NCBI RefSeq assembly: GCF_007988905.1
Contig: NZ_BJVA01000001.1
Location: 1 to 64,000 of the forward strand
DNA from: Gluconobacter kanchanaburiensis NBRC 103587
Lineage (GTDB): Bacteria; Pseudomonadota; Alphaproteobacteria; Acetobacterales; Acetobacteraceae
Direction of reading: 5' to 3'
Length of the DNA stretch: 64,000 nt
Part shown: piece after piece, positions 34,649-43,835 of the stretch
Layout: the number at the start of each line of letters is the position of its first letter
How positions within the stretch are numbered: the stretch's first letter is position 1
Position numbers and translations under genes: made by a program
The notes under the pieces: generated by a model
What the model was told of the DNA's origin: nothing
Databases searched by the model: none
Seen by the model: only the letters and a program-made list of their open reading frames with translations

Positions 34649-35353
34649 TCAGTTCAAAGCCGCACTTTCCACCAGAATAAGCTCCGCGTCTTCGCGGGCC
34701 GTAATCACGATTTCCTCTACATCATGCAGGGCCGCGCCATCCCGATGGCCGACAGTGCGCCCCTCGATCTCGACGCTGCCTGTCGCAGGGACGAGGTACG
34801 AAAACATGCTGCGGTCCGTCTTGAACGTGACGGTCTCGCCCGCTTTCAGTGTGGCTCCGAGCACACGGCCGCGCGTGCGGATGAGAAGCGCGTCGTCTTC
34901 GCTGAAGCCTGAAGCGAGAGGCACAAAGCGCCCATCGCGTTCATGCCGCGGAAAAGGTCGCGTACCCCAGGACGGCGTACCGCCGGTCTCATCAGGAATA
35001 AGCCAGATCTGGAACAGGGTTGTCGGTGTGGCTTCACGATTGAATTCGGAGTGGATGATGCCGCTGCCAGCCGACATGACCTGAACGTCTCCCGCTTCCG
35101 TGCGTCCCCGGTTTCCCAGACTGTCCTCATGAGTAATGGCGCCCGTGCGGACATAGGTAATGATTTCCATGTCGCGATGAGGGTGAGCGCCAAAGCCCTT
35201 ATGGGGTGCGATGAGATCGTCGTTCCAGACCCGCAGCCGGCCCCAGTGCATGCGGTTACGGTCATGATACTCGGCAAATGAAAAATGATGCCGCGCGTCG
35301 AGCCATCCGTGATCGGCATGGCCAAGGGAAGTGAACGGCCTGATATCTAACAT
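34649..35353 (-). CDS. Pirin family protein (YhaK/quercetinase-like)
   Basis: 234 residues. Bicupin with metal ligands His57, His59 (FGAHPHRDMEIITY), His101 and Glu103 (GIIHSEFN), the HxH...H...E set of pirins. Bacterial members include quercetin dioxygenases and redox-responsive proteins (YhaK); which role applies is open. AGGAG lies upstream of the ATG. Divergent from hemA, separated by 309 bases. Confidence 0.9.
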   Translation of the reverse strand: MLDIRPFTSLGHADHGWLDARHHFSFAEYHDRNRMHWGRLRVWNDDLIAPHKGFGAHPHRDMEIITYVRTGAITHEDSLGNRGRTEAGDVQVMSAGSGIIHSEFNREATPTTLFQIWLIPDETGGTPSWGTRPFPRHERDGRFVPLASGFSEDDALLIRTRGRVLGATLKAGETVTFKTDRSMFSYLVPATGSVEIEGRTVGHRDGAALHDVEEIVITAREDAELILVESAALN

Positions 35354-35662
35354 GGAGAATTGCTCCTGGGTTGATGTCTTGCCTTCTACAATGGGCTATC
35401 AGTAGGCTCTAGAAAATGGAAAGGATGGAAATGTAAAGTTTCCAAAAATTGCATAACAGCCTTGCCCGATCCAGAGAGTGGCCGGATCGTGGAGCTGCTG
35501 TGGGGATGGACAGACGCCTGTCTTTCAGTCTGGTTCATCGTCATGGAATGTGGCGCTCCACGCCTTCAGATGCCTGGCAGACTGAGGGGGGCTGGCTTAT
35601 CTGGAGAGAGAGCTTGGCGAGATCGTGTCACAGGATTACAGTGCCGGGCAGGAGAAAACGCG
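35354..35662. other. Divergent intergenic region pirin / hemA
   Basis: 309 bases with no convincing gene. A weak dyad GGAAA-N7-TTTCC spans 35427-35443 in the AT-richer part. Open frames running into hemA from the left lack a ribosome site, whereas hemA has GGAG eight bases before ATG 35663. I see no clear sigma-70 hexamer pair. Confidence 0.4.
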
Positions 35663-36880
35663 ATGAACTATGATGCGATGTTTCAGTCCGCTCTCGACGG
35701 TCTGCATGCGGATGGCAGCTACCGTTACTTTGCGGATCTGGAGCGCCGGGCAGGCAATTTCCCGAAGGCTTTCCATCATGGCCTGGGCCGTGATGTCACC
35801 GTCTGGTGTTCGAACGATTATCTCGGCATGGGGCAACATCCCGAGGTCCTGAAGGCCATGCATACAGCCCTGGACGAGACCGGTGCCGGAGCAGGTGGAA
35901 CCCGCAATATTTCCGGCACGAACCACTATCATGTGGAGCTGGAAAAGGAGCTGGCGTCCCTTCATGGCAAGGAAAGCGCGCTACTGTTCAATTCAGGCTA
36001 CCTGTCAAACTGGGTTACGCTTGGAACCATCGCTGGACGTTTGCGCAACTGCGTCGTGCTCTCTGACGAACTCAATCATGCGTCCATGATCGAGGGCATC
36101 CGCCATTCCCGTGCGGAGAAGCAGATTTTCCGTCACAACGACGTGGAAGATCTTGAACGATGCCTGAAGGACCTTCCAGCAGATGTCCCGAAGATCATCG
36201 CTTTCGAGTCGGTCTATTCGATGGACGGCGATATTGCCCCGATCGAAGCTTTCTGTGATCTGGCCGATAAATACGGCGCCATGACCTATCTCGACGAGGT
36301 TCATGCGGTTGGCATGTATGGTGATCACGGTGCTGGCGTGGCCGAGAAGCTCGGGCTGTCCCACCGTCTGACGGTGATCGAGGGAACGCTTGGCAAGGGC
36401 TATGGCGTGGTGGGCGGCTATATCGCGGCATCCGCTGCGCTCTGCGACTTTGTTCGGTCCTTCGGGTCCGGCTTCATTTTTTCCACCGCCCTTCCGCCGA
36501 TGATCGCAGCGGGTGCTCTGGCCAGCGTGCGCTATCTTCGTGGAAGCAGCGCGGAACGTGAAGGACAGCAGCGCGCCGTAGCGTATCTGCGACAGTCACT
36601 GGACAAGGCCGGCATTCCCCACGTCATGAACCCGAGCCATATCGTACCGGTCATGGTTGGCGAAGCTGAGCTGTGCCGGAGCCTGTCCGATGAGCTGCTG
36701 AACCGTTTTGGCAACTATATCCAGCCCATCAACTTCCCAACGGTCCCGCGCGGAACGGAACGTCTGCGCATCACGCCGACACCGCTCCATACCAACGAGA
36801 TGATTGATGAGCTTGTTGCGGCTCTGGCAACCGTCTGGCAGGAGCGTCAGCTCAAGACCGCCAAATCTGTTGCCGCCTGA
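35663..36880 (+). CDS. hemA: 5-aminolevulinate synthase
   Basis: 405 residues from ATG 35663 (GGAG eight bases upstream), the usual alphaproteobacterial length. Condenses glycine with succinyl-CoA to give 5-aminolevulinate, the first haem precursor (Shemin pathway). The PLP lysine is in [25 protein letters not shown] and [13 protein letters not shown] are the substrate-binding segments. The related KBL and BioF enzymes lack the GTRNISGT context, so ALAS is preferred. Followed by a perfect terminator. Supplies haem to the cytochrome c pathway encoded at 48-54 kb. Confidence 0.96.
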   Translation: MNYDAMFQSALDGLHADGSYRYFADLERRAGNFPKAFHHGLGRDVTVWCSNDYLGMGQHPEVLKAMHTALDETGAGAGGTRNISGTNHYHVELEKELASLHGKESALLFNSGYLSNWVTLGTIAGRLRNCVVLSDELNHASMIEGIRHSRAEKQIFRHNDVEDLERCLKDLPADVPKIIAFESVYSMDGDIAPIEAFCDLADKYGAMTYLDEVHAVGMYGDHGAGVAEKLGLSHRLTVIEGTLGKGYGVVGGYIAASAALCDFVRSFGSGFIFSTALPPMIAAGALASVRYLRGSSAEREGQQRAVAYLRQSLDKAGIPHVMNPSHIVPVMVGEAELCRSLSDELLNRFGNYIQPINFPTVPRGTERLRITPTPLHTNEMIDELVAALATVWQERQLKTAKSVAA

Positions 36881-36931
36881 AATAGCTTTCCTTTTACGGC
36901 AGGGGTCACTTCTGACCCCGCATCTTTCTCT

Positions 36932-36974
36932 AAAGAAAAAGGCAGATCCCGGTAAGGGATCTGCCTTTTTCTTT
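36932..36974. terminator. Bidirectional rho-independent terminator, 19-bp perfect stem
   Basis: Bases 36932-36950 and 36956-36974 are exact reverse complements around the 5-base loop GGTAA; the stem has a GC-rich core flanked by A-rich and T-rich outer parts, giving a T-run on both strands. It lies between the convergent hemA and Hint genes and should stop transcription of both. Confidence 0.93.
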
Positions 36975-36996
36975 GTCAAAGTCTGAAGAGACGGGA

Positions 36997-38874
36997 TCAG
37001 GCGGCAAAGCGCGCCTGAGTGTCTGCCTGGACACCATGACCCAGAATCTGGAGGCTCAGAATACCGCCGGATGTCTTCAGCAGAGAGCCGAGATCCAGAC
37101 GGGCATTTCCACCAGTCCAGCGCGCGTGGCTGCTCTCGATGCTCCACCAGCCGTCAGCATAGGGGTTGGCGAGGTGGTCTGTGACACGATGCGTCTGCTC
37201 ACCCGTCCAGACCCTAACTTCACCTACCAACACGCCAAGCATGCGTCGATCATCAACGAACGGCCCGATCTCATCGGCCGGTCGGCCTGCGGAGCTGATG
37301 ATGCGAACATTCTGGCAGCCCTCAGGCAGCATGAACACGAACTGCTCGCCCTGAGTGCGGATCGGGTAAAGAGCTGTGCCATCCTGCAGAACAAGACGCG
37401 TCTCGTTTGCCATTCCATTGGACGGAGCAATCTGCGGGCGGGCGTAACCGAGCGTCTCTGCGCGCAGGGCAATTGCGGCGAACAGGGGTTCGACATGCTC
37501 ACGGTCCGTCAGCAGGGGCGCCGCAGCGTCCTGCTCCCAGCTCAGCGGGCGCAGACGGCTGACCGTGTTGCCTGCCATCAGGGCATCAGGGCGATGACCG
37601 GCATCCAGGAAGCTTTCGGACAGTGCACCATTGGCGATCAGAACCGAATGACGGACCGTCTCGATATGGTAGTAGTCATAGTCCGTGATGGCATGGTCGT
37701 AGACGATGCTCATGCCGTTCACGAGCATACGGGCAGGAACGAAGCCGCCTTCAAGCATCAGGCAGTGTTCCGGCGTGACCAGAAGATCACGGCTGGGAAC
37801 GCCATCAGACAACGCACCGGCGCGGATACGGACCGGAACGGCGTCAATATCGGCATAGCCGCTCTTGCCAACGGCGGTATGAGCGTGCCCGACACGCACA
37901 ACCATCTCGCTGCGGGTTTCACCATTCTCATAGACCGTGACCTGGTCGCCTGCGACAAGCGTCTCGATGGCGCGCTCGCCTTCCGGCGTCAGGATCATGC
38001 TTCCGGCGAGGTAGCAGATCTGGCCGTTATATCCAGTTGCGCCGTTGACGACGCTCCAGCTTCCGTCCGCATTCTGGACAATGGTCGGTGTGCCCGGAGC
38101 AGAATTCGGACCAAAGGATACGTTCGAAAGCGTAATGCCGTTGCCATACTGGTCGAAAGCTACAGTCAGCGTATACGTGCCATTACCGTTCGACGTGAAC
38201 GTGGCGCTCAGCGGCGTGGATTTGCCTGCGTCGATGGTGATGACGGATGCGGCATCATAGCCCGTGATCGGCGTGCTGATGGTGTCGTTGTAGTCCGAAA
38301 GAACGAGCTGGCTCGAAGCGCCGTCCACGGCATCGCGGCCGAAGGTGACCTGGCCACCTGCACTTTTACCGTTGACGTACAGGGACGCGCCGTTCTGAAG
38401 GACCGTCGTAAGGCCGGAGTCCATCGTGAACTGTGCGCTTGCGCTGCCCAGTGTGGAGCCGTCCAGAATCAGCGTTCCCGTACCGTTAATTGTAGCGCTG
38501 TTGATCGTTACGCTCGGGTTGCCGCTGATCTGCAGGGTGCCGTTTACGGTCGTGGTGCTGCTCAGATTCACCGCATTGGCCGTATCGATGTCGAGCGTTC
38601 CACCCTGGGCGACCGTGAGGGTGTTGACGTTGAACACTGTTGCGGTGCTGTCCTTTGATGTTGCCGTGACATCAAGGGTTGTTTGCGCGGCGACCGTCAG
38701 TGTTTGAAGCTTCTGGGAGATAAATTGGTCAAACTGAATGGTCGTGGCGCTTCCGTCAGGCGTCGTGCCGGCGAGGATATCGATCCAGGCTTCGTCCTGT
38801 GGAATCTTGTTGTCGCTCCAGTTTGAAGCGACGAACCAGTTCCCTGTTGCACCACCGATCCAGCGATTTGTCAT
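36997..38874 (-). CDS. Hint (hedgehog/intein)-domain surface protein
   Basis: 625 residues from ATG 38874. First ~285 residues are Thr/Ser/Asn/Gly-rich beta-type repeats (VNGTLQISGNPSVTINSATI and similar), as in passenger or beta-helix proteins. At Cys287 the sequence turns to QICYLAGSMILTPEGERAIETL, the start of a Hint_2 domain, with the TPEHCLML block (His370). Such domains can self-cleave at the cysteine. No classical signal peptide; the N-terminus WIGGATGNWFVASNW is the autotransporter-like cap found in many Acetobacteraceae Hint proteins. Secretion route unknown. Confidence 0.85.
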   Translation of the reverse strand: MTNRWIGGATGNWFVASNWSDNKIPQDEAWIDILAGTTPDGSATTIQFDQFISQKLQTLTVAAQTTLDVTATSKDSTATVFNVNTLTVAQGGTLDIDTANAVNLSSTTTVNGTLQISGNPSVTINSATINGTGTLILDGSTLGSASAQFTMDSGLTTVLQNGASLYVNGKSAGGQVTFGRDAVDGASSQLVLSDYNDTISTPITGYDAASVITIDAGKSTPLSATFTSNGNGTYTLTVAFDQYGNGITLSNVSFGPNSAPGTPTIVQNADGSWSVVNGATGYNGQICYLAGSMILTPEGERAIETLVAGDQVTVYENGETRSEMVVRVGHAHTAVGKSGYADIDAVPVRIRAGALSDGVPSRDLLVTPEHCLMLEGGFVPARMLVNGMSIVYDHAITDYDYYHIETVRHSVLIANGALSESFLDAGHRPDALMAGNTVSRLRPLSWEQDAAAPLLTDREHVEPLFAAIALRAETLGYARPQIAPSNGMANETRLVLQDGTALYPIRTQGEQFVFMLPEGCQNVRIISSAGRPADEIGPFVDDRRMLGVLVGEVRVWTGEQTHRVTDHLANPYADGWWSIESSHARWTGGNARLDLGSLLKTSGGILSLQILGHGVQADTQARFAA

Positions 38875-39294
38875 GTGATTAAAGCCCTGATGTGTGTGGA
38901 CTGCTCCCTTTGAAAAATGGGGAATGGTCCGCACTTGGTTTATGCCGTGTTAATTTCAGGGCGAGTTAATAAATAGGTAACTTAAGCGCAAGGGGTTAAG
39001 TTTGAAAAAAATTAAAACATGATTTTGGAAAAAGAAAAGTCCAGGTTTTTCAATTGTTTGCAAAAACATTGAAAATTTTACATAATGTCTGTCGTAGGAA
39101 CTTTTTGTCCGAATCTTGTCAGACCGAAACGGCGAAAGGAATCCAAGGCAGAACGGGTTGCCTGCCAGCGGCCTTACGCACATCATGTGCCTATGGCATC
39201 ACAGGAAAAATCGGCACCATTCCGGAAAAACCGGAAGGCCACCCGGCTTTCACAGAGGCTCGGAATTTCCGGGGCATCCTGTGTTCTGGATGTC
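38875..39294. other. AT-rich intergenic region and leader upstream of cvpA-purF
   Basis: 420 bases. The part 38950-39090 is strikingly AT-rich for this genome and holds a strong promoter reading right. From about 39093 to 39294 lies a leader with two short dyads: TTCCGG-A5-CCGGAA (39220-39236) and CGGAA-T-TTCCG (39261-39271). Frames here have low GC at third positions, unlike the genes nearby, so I treat it as non-coding. Confidence 0.5.
39058..39086 (+). promoter_or_regulatory. Sigma-70-type promoter
   Basis: TTGCAA (39058-39063), a 17-base spacer, then CATAAT (39081-39086): both boxes are close to consensus at ideal spacing, in an AT-rich stretch, reading toward the small gene-cvpA-purF unit. 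Expected transcription start near 39093, giving an untranslated leader of about 200 bases. Confidence 0.6.
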
Positions 39295-39495
39295 ATGGTC
39301 AATGACCGCGCAGCCCTCGTCCGGGACAGCGCGGCCTTCATCGTCCTGCTCGAGAAGATCTGGAAGACCCGGGACGTGGAGGCGGCTCTGGTTTGGGAGG
39401 AACTGGATGAGCGCATCCGGCTCTCCGACGAGTTGCGCGCAAACGGCATCCGTCCCTACAAGGGCGGCCGTTTCCGCTCAACGAAGCTCCCGTAA
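39295..39495 (+). CDS. Small conserved-looking protein upstream of cvpA
   Basis: 66 residues from ATG 39295; ATG 39193 would give 100 residues, but codons between the two have low GC3 while those after 39295 match the genome. Charged helical sequence (LEKIWKTRDVEAALVWEELDERIRLSDEL) ending in IRPYKGGRFR. One base separates its stop from the ATG of cvpA. No family recognised; possibly a small regulatory or assembly protein. Confidence 0.55.
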   Translation: MVNDRAALVRDSAAFIVLLEKIWKTRDVEAALVWEELDERIRLSDELRANGIRPYKGGRFRSTKLP

Positions 39496-39496
39496 C

Positions 39497-40060
39497 ATGC
39501 CAGCGTTGCCAGACCTGTCTCATATCACTGCTGCCGATCTGACCCGTCTCGACATCGCTGCTCTGGTCATCATAGGCCTTTCGGCGTTGTGGGGGCTGAC
39601 ACGGGGCTTTGCGACCGAACTTGCAGGGCTGCTGGCATGGGTGGGGGCAATTGTCCTGACCTATAGGTTCCATGGGCTGCTCGCGCCGTACCTGGAGCCC
39701 TATCTTCATCAGGGGGCTCTTGCCGAAAGCGCCAGCACAGCAATCTTGTTCGTGGTCGTGCTGCTCGTGTTCACGATGCTGGGCGCGCGGGTTGGCGCGG
39801 CGACGAGGGGTATTTTGTTCGGCGGTGTGGATCGCATTCTGGGCGCGGTGTTCGGATTGATCCGCGGTTATGTGGCCCTGATCGTGCTTTATCTTCTGGC
39901 TGGCTCTTTTTTTGGCTCATGGATGACCTATGTGATGCAGGGAAGCCTCATTGGTCCCTACATTGCCGCCGGGGCGACCCATCTCACAGGTTATCTGCCT
40001 CATTTCCTGCAACCGCATCTTGCGTCCGAGGTCACAAGCGGCCATGAGGCGTCCTTGTGA
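39497..40060 (+). CDS. cvpA: CvpA family membrane protein
   Basis: 187 residues. Four hydrophobic helices (for example ALVIIGLSALWGLTRGFATELAGLLAW and TAILFVVVLLVFTMLGA) with the conserved GLTRG and LDRILGAVFGLIRG-type motif (here VDRILGAVFGLIRG). CvpA is needed for colicin V export in E. coli and sits beside purF there too; its core role is unclear, perhaps envelope homeostasis. Same order here, purF starting 26 bases after the stop. Confidence 0.9.
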   Translation: MPALPDLSHITAADLTRLDIAALVIIGLSALWGLTRGFATELAGLLAWVGAIVLTYRFHGLLAPYLEPYLHQGALAESASTAILFVVVLLVFTMLGARVGAATRGILFGGVDRILGAVFGLIRGYVALIVLYLLAGSFFGSWMTYVMQGSLIGPYIAAGATHLTGYLPHFLQPHLASEVTSGHEASL

Positions 40061-40085
40061 AACCAGTCCGGAAAGGCCGCGCCGC

Positions 40086-41525
40086 ATGACCCAGTCCGAC
40101 AGTCTCAACCGCCCGTATGAAGAGTGCGGAGTTTTTGGCGTCTGGGGTGTGCCTGATGCATCGGCCCTGACAGCCTTGGGCCTGCACGCCCTCCAACATC
40201 GTGGACAGGAAGCGGCGGGCATCGTCAGTTTCGATGGCGAACGGTTCCATCAGCATAAAGGTCTGGGGCTCGTCGGTGACGTCTTTGGAGACAGCCGCGT
40301 CATGGCGACGTTGCCCGGCGGTGTCGCGATCGGCCACAACCGCTATGCGACGACGGGCGGCACGCATGTCCGCAACGTCCAGCCGCTCTATGCCGATTAT
40401 GAATTCGGCGGCCTCGCCGTCGCCCATAACGGAAACCTGACCAATTCCGCGACGCTCAAACAGGCGCTGGTCAAGCGCGGATGCATCTTCCATTCCTCTA
40501 CGGATACGGAAGTCTTCATCCACCTGATCGCCATTTCGCTCTATACGACCGTGCTCGACCGCTTCATCGATGCTGTCAAACAGGTCAAAGGTGCGTATTC
40601 GCTGATTACGCTGACCCCGGATGACGGTCTGATCGGAATGCGTGATCCGCTGGGCGTGCGTCCTCTGGTTCTGGGACGGATGCCCGGTCACGAACAGGGC
40701 AATGGTGGCTGGGTTCTGGCCAGCGAAACCTGCGCACTCGATATTATCGGCGCGGATTATGTCCGGGATATCGAACCGGGTGAGATCGTTGTGATCAACA
40801 ACGAAGGCCTGCGCTCTCTGCGTCCGTTCGGAGACCAGGGCGGCCGGTTCTGCGTGTTTGAATATATCTACTTTGCCCGGCCTGACTCCGTTCTGGAAGG
40901 TCAGCCGGTCTATGAGGCGCGTCGCCAGATCGGGTGCGAACTGGCGAGGGAAAGCGCAGTGGACGCCGATGTCGTCGTGCCGGTGCCAGATTCCGGTGTG
41001 CCGTCTGCGATCGGCTATGCAGCGGAAAGCGGCATTCCGTTCGAACTTGGCATTATCCGGAACCATTATGTGGGACGGACATTCATCGAACCGACCGATC
41101 AGATCCGCAATCTCGGCGTGAAGATGAAACATTCCGCCAACCGGCCCATTCTGGCTGGCAAGCGCGTCATTCTGGTGGATGACTCGATCGTTCGCGGCAC
41201 GACTTCACGCAAGATCGTGGATATGGTCCGTGCGGCGGGCGCGACCGAAGTGCATATGCGCATCACCTCTCCGCCAACGAAACATGCCTGCTTCTACGGT
41301 ATCGACACGCCGGAAGAGAGCAAGCTGATGGCCGCCACGCATACCCTTGAGGAGATGGCAAGGGCGATCGGGGCTGACAGTCTCGCCTTCGTCAGCTTCG
41401 ACGGACTCTACAGGGCGCTCGGACATGCCAACCGTGCGGAAGGCGCGCGTCGTTACTGTGACGCCTGCTTTACCGGCGACTACCCGATCGAGCTGGTCGA
41501 CAAGGAAGGCAAGCTTGTTGCCTGA
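40086..41525 (+). CDS. purF: Amidophosphoribosyltransferase, iron-sulfur type
   Basis: 479 residues from ATG 40086. Transfers ammonia from glutamine to PRPP, the committed step of purine synthesis. The Ntn catalytic Cys14 follows a 13-residue propeptide (YEECGVFGVWG). The PRPP loop VILVDDSIVRGTTS is present. Four cysteines at the positions used for the [4Fe-4S] cluster in Bacillus PurF are seen: GGRFCVFEY, KHACFYGID and YCDACF. So this is the oxygen-sensitive, processed form, unlike E. coli PurF. Last gene of the unit, followed by a terminator. Confidence 0.96.
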   Translation: MTQSDSLNRPYEECGVFGVWGVPDASALTALGLHALQHRGQEAAGIVSFDGERFHQHKGLGLVGDVFGDSRVMATLPGGVAIGHNRYATTGGTHVRNVQPLYADYEFGGLAVAHNGNLTNSATLKQALVKRGCIFHSSTDTEVFIHLIAISLYTTVLDRFIDAVKQVKGAYSLITLTPDDGLIGMRDPLGVRPLVLGRMPGHEQGNGGWVLASETCALDIIGADYVRDIEPGEIVVINNEGLRSLRPFGDQGGRFCVFEYIYFARPDSVLEGQPVYEARRQIGCELARESAVDADVVVPVPDSGVPSAIGYAAESGIPFELGIIRNHYVGRTFIEPTDQIRNLGVKMKHSANRPILAGKRVILVDDSIVRGTTSRKIVDMVRAAGATEVHMRITSPPTKHACFYGIDTPEESKLMAATHTLEEMARAIGADSLAFVSFDGLYRALGHANRAEGARRYCDACFTGDYPIELVDKEGKLVA

Positions 41526-41552
41526 ACGCCATCGTTTTCGGAACAGGACCTC

Positions 41553-41587
41553 AAAAAGGCGCCGGACCTAAGGGTCGGCGCCTTTTT
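41553..41587 (+). terminator. Rho-independent terminator after purF
   Basis: Stem AAAAAGGCGCC(G)GACC with GGTCGGCGCCTTTTT, one bulged G, tetraloop TAAG, ending in a T-run. It can act for purF and, through its A-run, for the convergent bacteriophytochrome gene. Confidence 0.9.
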
Positions 41588-41612
41588 GCATATCCGAAAA
41601 ACAAAGCCGCAT

Positions 41613-43835
41613 TCAGGGATATGGATAGGGAGACCGGGAGAGCGCCGCTTCCGTATCAACCTCGGACTCCTTCGGATGGATGGATTCCAGCGGTAAAGTC
41701 ACCACGGCTTCGAGGCCCGGATTAAGCGTCGTGTAGGTGAGGGTCCCGGAAAGACTGCTGACCACGGCTGTCATCATCCGTGTCCCGAAGCCTGTTCCCT
41801 TGAGCTGTGGAGTAGCTTCACCCTGATCGGAAACGGTCAGGATCAGCCGGTCTCTGGTCTGGGAGAGGCCGACATACAGCGGACCAGCCTTGCCGTCATA
41901 GGCATATTTACTGGCATTGATGATCAGTTCGGTCAGGACGAGGCCGATATTGATCGCCCGGTCAGCCGAAATCACAACTGGAATGAGGGAGAGGTGGAGC
42001 TGCGTGTGCCATTCCTCCCCCAGCGAAGAGCAGAGCTCTTCCATCAGCTCCTCAAGATAACGCCCCAGATCCACGACACCTAAATGTTCGTCCCGATACA
42101 GGCGTCGATGGAGCAGGCCGATTGCTGCAACGCGGTGCTGGGCTTCTGTCAGCGCGATCGTAGTGTCTCCGTGAGAGGCACTGTGCGCCTGGAGTTTCAG
42201 GAACGACGCCACCATCTGAAGCGAGTTCTGGACACGGTGATTGACTTCGCGGATCAGGAAGTCTTTTTGCTGGAGCAGATTTTCACGCTCCTCAAGGGTC
42301 GCAGCCAGTGTTGCATTAAGCTCCCTGAGCTGATGGGTCTGGTAATCCGCGATCAGGACGCGACGCAGGCGGCGCGCGGCCTGTTTCTGTTCGGCCGTCC
42401 AGCGCAGGCTGTGGCCGCGGATCGTCTGCTCCCAGGTCCGGAAAGAAGTCCGCGGTCGCAGAACACCGTTATCTTCGGCGCTGCCCTTATGCGGATTGCC
42501 TGCCCACTCGATGGTCTGGATGATTTCGACGCGACTCCAGATGAGACATGTGGGCGTACGGAAGGGGAGCGTGATGGCAAGGAGGCCTGCGGAGCGCTCC
42601 GGCCATTCGGCGGCAGGCGGGTAATCTTTCTCCAGAACGGCACTGGTAAAAACACCGCCACTGGTTCCCATTCTCAGCCAGTCATGCAGCCTGTGCAGGG
42701 TTGTGTTGTCTGGAAGCACGCCGCTGCCAGTAATGGTCTCGCCGCTGATGACCGCAAAGCCGTTGCAGGGGAACAGGGACTGCAGTTCGTTCATGAAGCT
42801 GCGCAGATTGCTCTCGATGGGAAGGCGGGCATCGAAGTGCGATGTCACGAATTCCATGGAATTGCGCAGGCGCAGGCGCTCCTGATAGGTGACCAGCTCC
42901 TCTTTGTTCCGCAACTGCCGCGACATCACGCCTGCCAGTGTCCGGCAGGCCGCGCGCACGTCCTCCGGCAGGCGGCGGGGCGTTGCATTATGGCAGGCAA
43001 TCAGGCCCCACAGCACTCCGTCCACAACCAGCGACACCGAAGCCGAAGCCCGGACGCCCATATTGGCCATGTACTGAAGATGGATGGGTGAGACGCTCCG
43101 GAGCTGCACGTCGCTGAGGTTCAGTCCCGCAAGCCCGGCTTTCGCCGGACGGAGAGGGGCCGCTTCATAGGTGATGTCCGGAATGACGCGGATGCGGTTG
43201 CGCAGGTAGAGCGCACGAGCCTGCGCCGGAATATCGCTGGCCGGGAAGTGATGGTTCATGAGGGAGGGGAACGCATCGTTCCTGCTTTCCCCGACGACAC
43301 GTCCCGTTCCGTCTTCCATGAAGCGATAGACCAGAACACGGTCGAATCCGGTAAAACGCTGGAAAATCGCCGCACCCTGACGACAGACCGATGCCGTATC
43401 CGGGCAGCGTTCAAAGCGGTCCGCGGTCCGGTCGATTTCACCAAAGATGTCCCAGGTGAGAAGATTGTGCGGCTCGACCGGTTCGAGTTCAATGAGAATA
43501 TGCGCATCCTGATTGCGCCGAAGAACGCTGAAAGTCTCGCCTTTCAGGCCTGGAATCCGCAGATCGGAGAGGGAGAGGTGTTTTTCGTCGTGTAAACGGG
43601 CCGATGAAACAGCAAGGATTTTCGCCAGAGAACAGCCAAGCCACTCAGGGGCAAGGCGCGTCTCGATGTCACCGGCCCCCCCGACGATTTTGAACGTTGT
43701 GCTGTCCGCGATCAGTAGAAGACCATATGGCTGAATCGCATCGGGACGATGAATGGGCTCACGGTCGCAGGACGTCGTGACAGCATGTTCCAGCGAATAT
43801 TCTGTCTCGGAGACAGCGGTTCGCTGGCGGGTCAA
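41613..43835 (-). CDS. Bacteriophytochrome histidine kinase (PAS-GAF-PHY-HisKA_2)
   Basis: 740 residues, TTG start at 43835 (no in-frame ATG precedes the first motif). Complete photosensory core: biliverdin-attachment Cys23 (SCDREPIHRPDAIQPYG), GAF with PASDIP (198-203) and chromophore His252 (HLQYMANMGVRAS), PHY with the tongue motif PRTSF (461-465). Output is a HisKA_2 kinase with His533 (REVNHRVQNSLQM) and N box LTELIINASKYAY. IQPHG is altered to IQPYG. Should sense red/far-red light via biliverdin; no haem oxygenase or regulator gene is adjacent, so chromophore supply and partner are unknown. Confidence 0.93.
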   Translation of the reverse strand: MTRQRTAVSETEYSLEHAVTTSCDREPIHRPDAIQPYGLLLIADSTTFKIVGGAGDIETRLAPEWLGCSLAKILAVSSARLHDEKHLSLSDLRIPGLKGETFSVLRRNQDAHILIELEPVEPHNLLTWDIFGEIDRTADRFERCPDTASVCRQGAAIFQRFTGFDRVLVYRFMEDGTGRVVGESRNDAFPSLMNHHFPASDIPAQARALYLRNRIRVIPDITYEAAPLRPAKAGLAGLNLSDVQLRSVSPIHLQYMANMGVRASASVSLVVDGVLWGLIACHNATPRRLPEDVRAACRTLAGVMSRQLRNKEELVTYQERLRLRNSMEFVTSHFDARLPIESNLRSFMNELQSLFPCNGFAVISGETITGSGVLPDNTTLHRLHDWLRMGTSGGVFTSAVLEKDYPPAAEWPERSAGLLAITLPFRTPTCLIWSRVEIIQTIEWAGNPHKGSAEDNGVLRPRTSFRTWEQTIRGHSLRWTAEQKQAARRLRRVLIADYQTHQLRELNATLAATLEERENLLQQKDFLIREVNHRVQNSLQMVASFLKLQAHSASHGDTTIALTEAQHRVAAIGLLHRRLYRDEHLGVVDLGRYLEELMEELCSSLGEEWHTQLHLSLIPVVISADRAINIGLVLTELIINASKYAYDGKAGPLYVGLSQTRDRLILTVSDQGEATPQLKGTGFGTRMMTAVVSSLSGTLTYTTLNPGLEAVVTLPLESIHPKESEVDTEAALSRSPYPYP

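Noticed and set aside
36973-38658. Long plus-strand open frame (561 codons) opposite the Hint gene
   Set aside because: It is the antisense of a repetitive, codon-biased gene; its product has no recognisable family and begins inside the hemA terminator.
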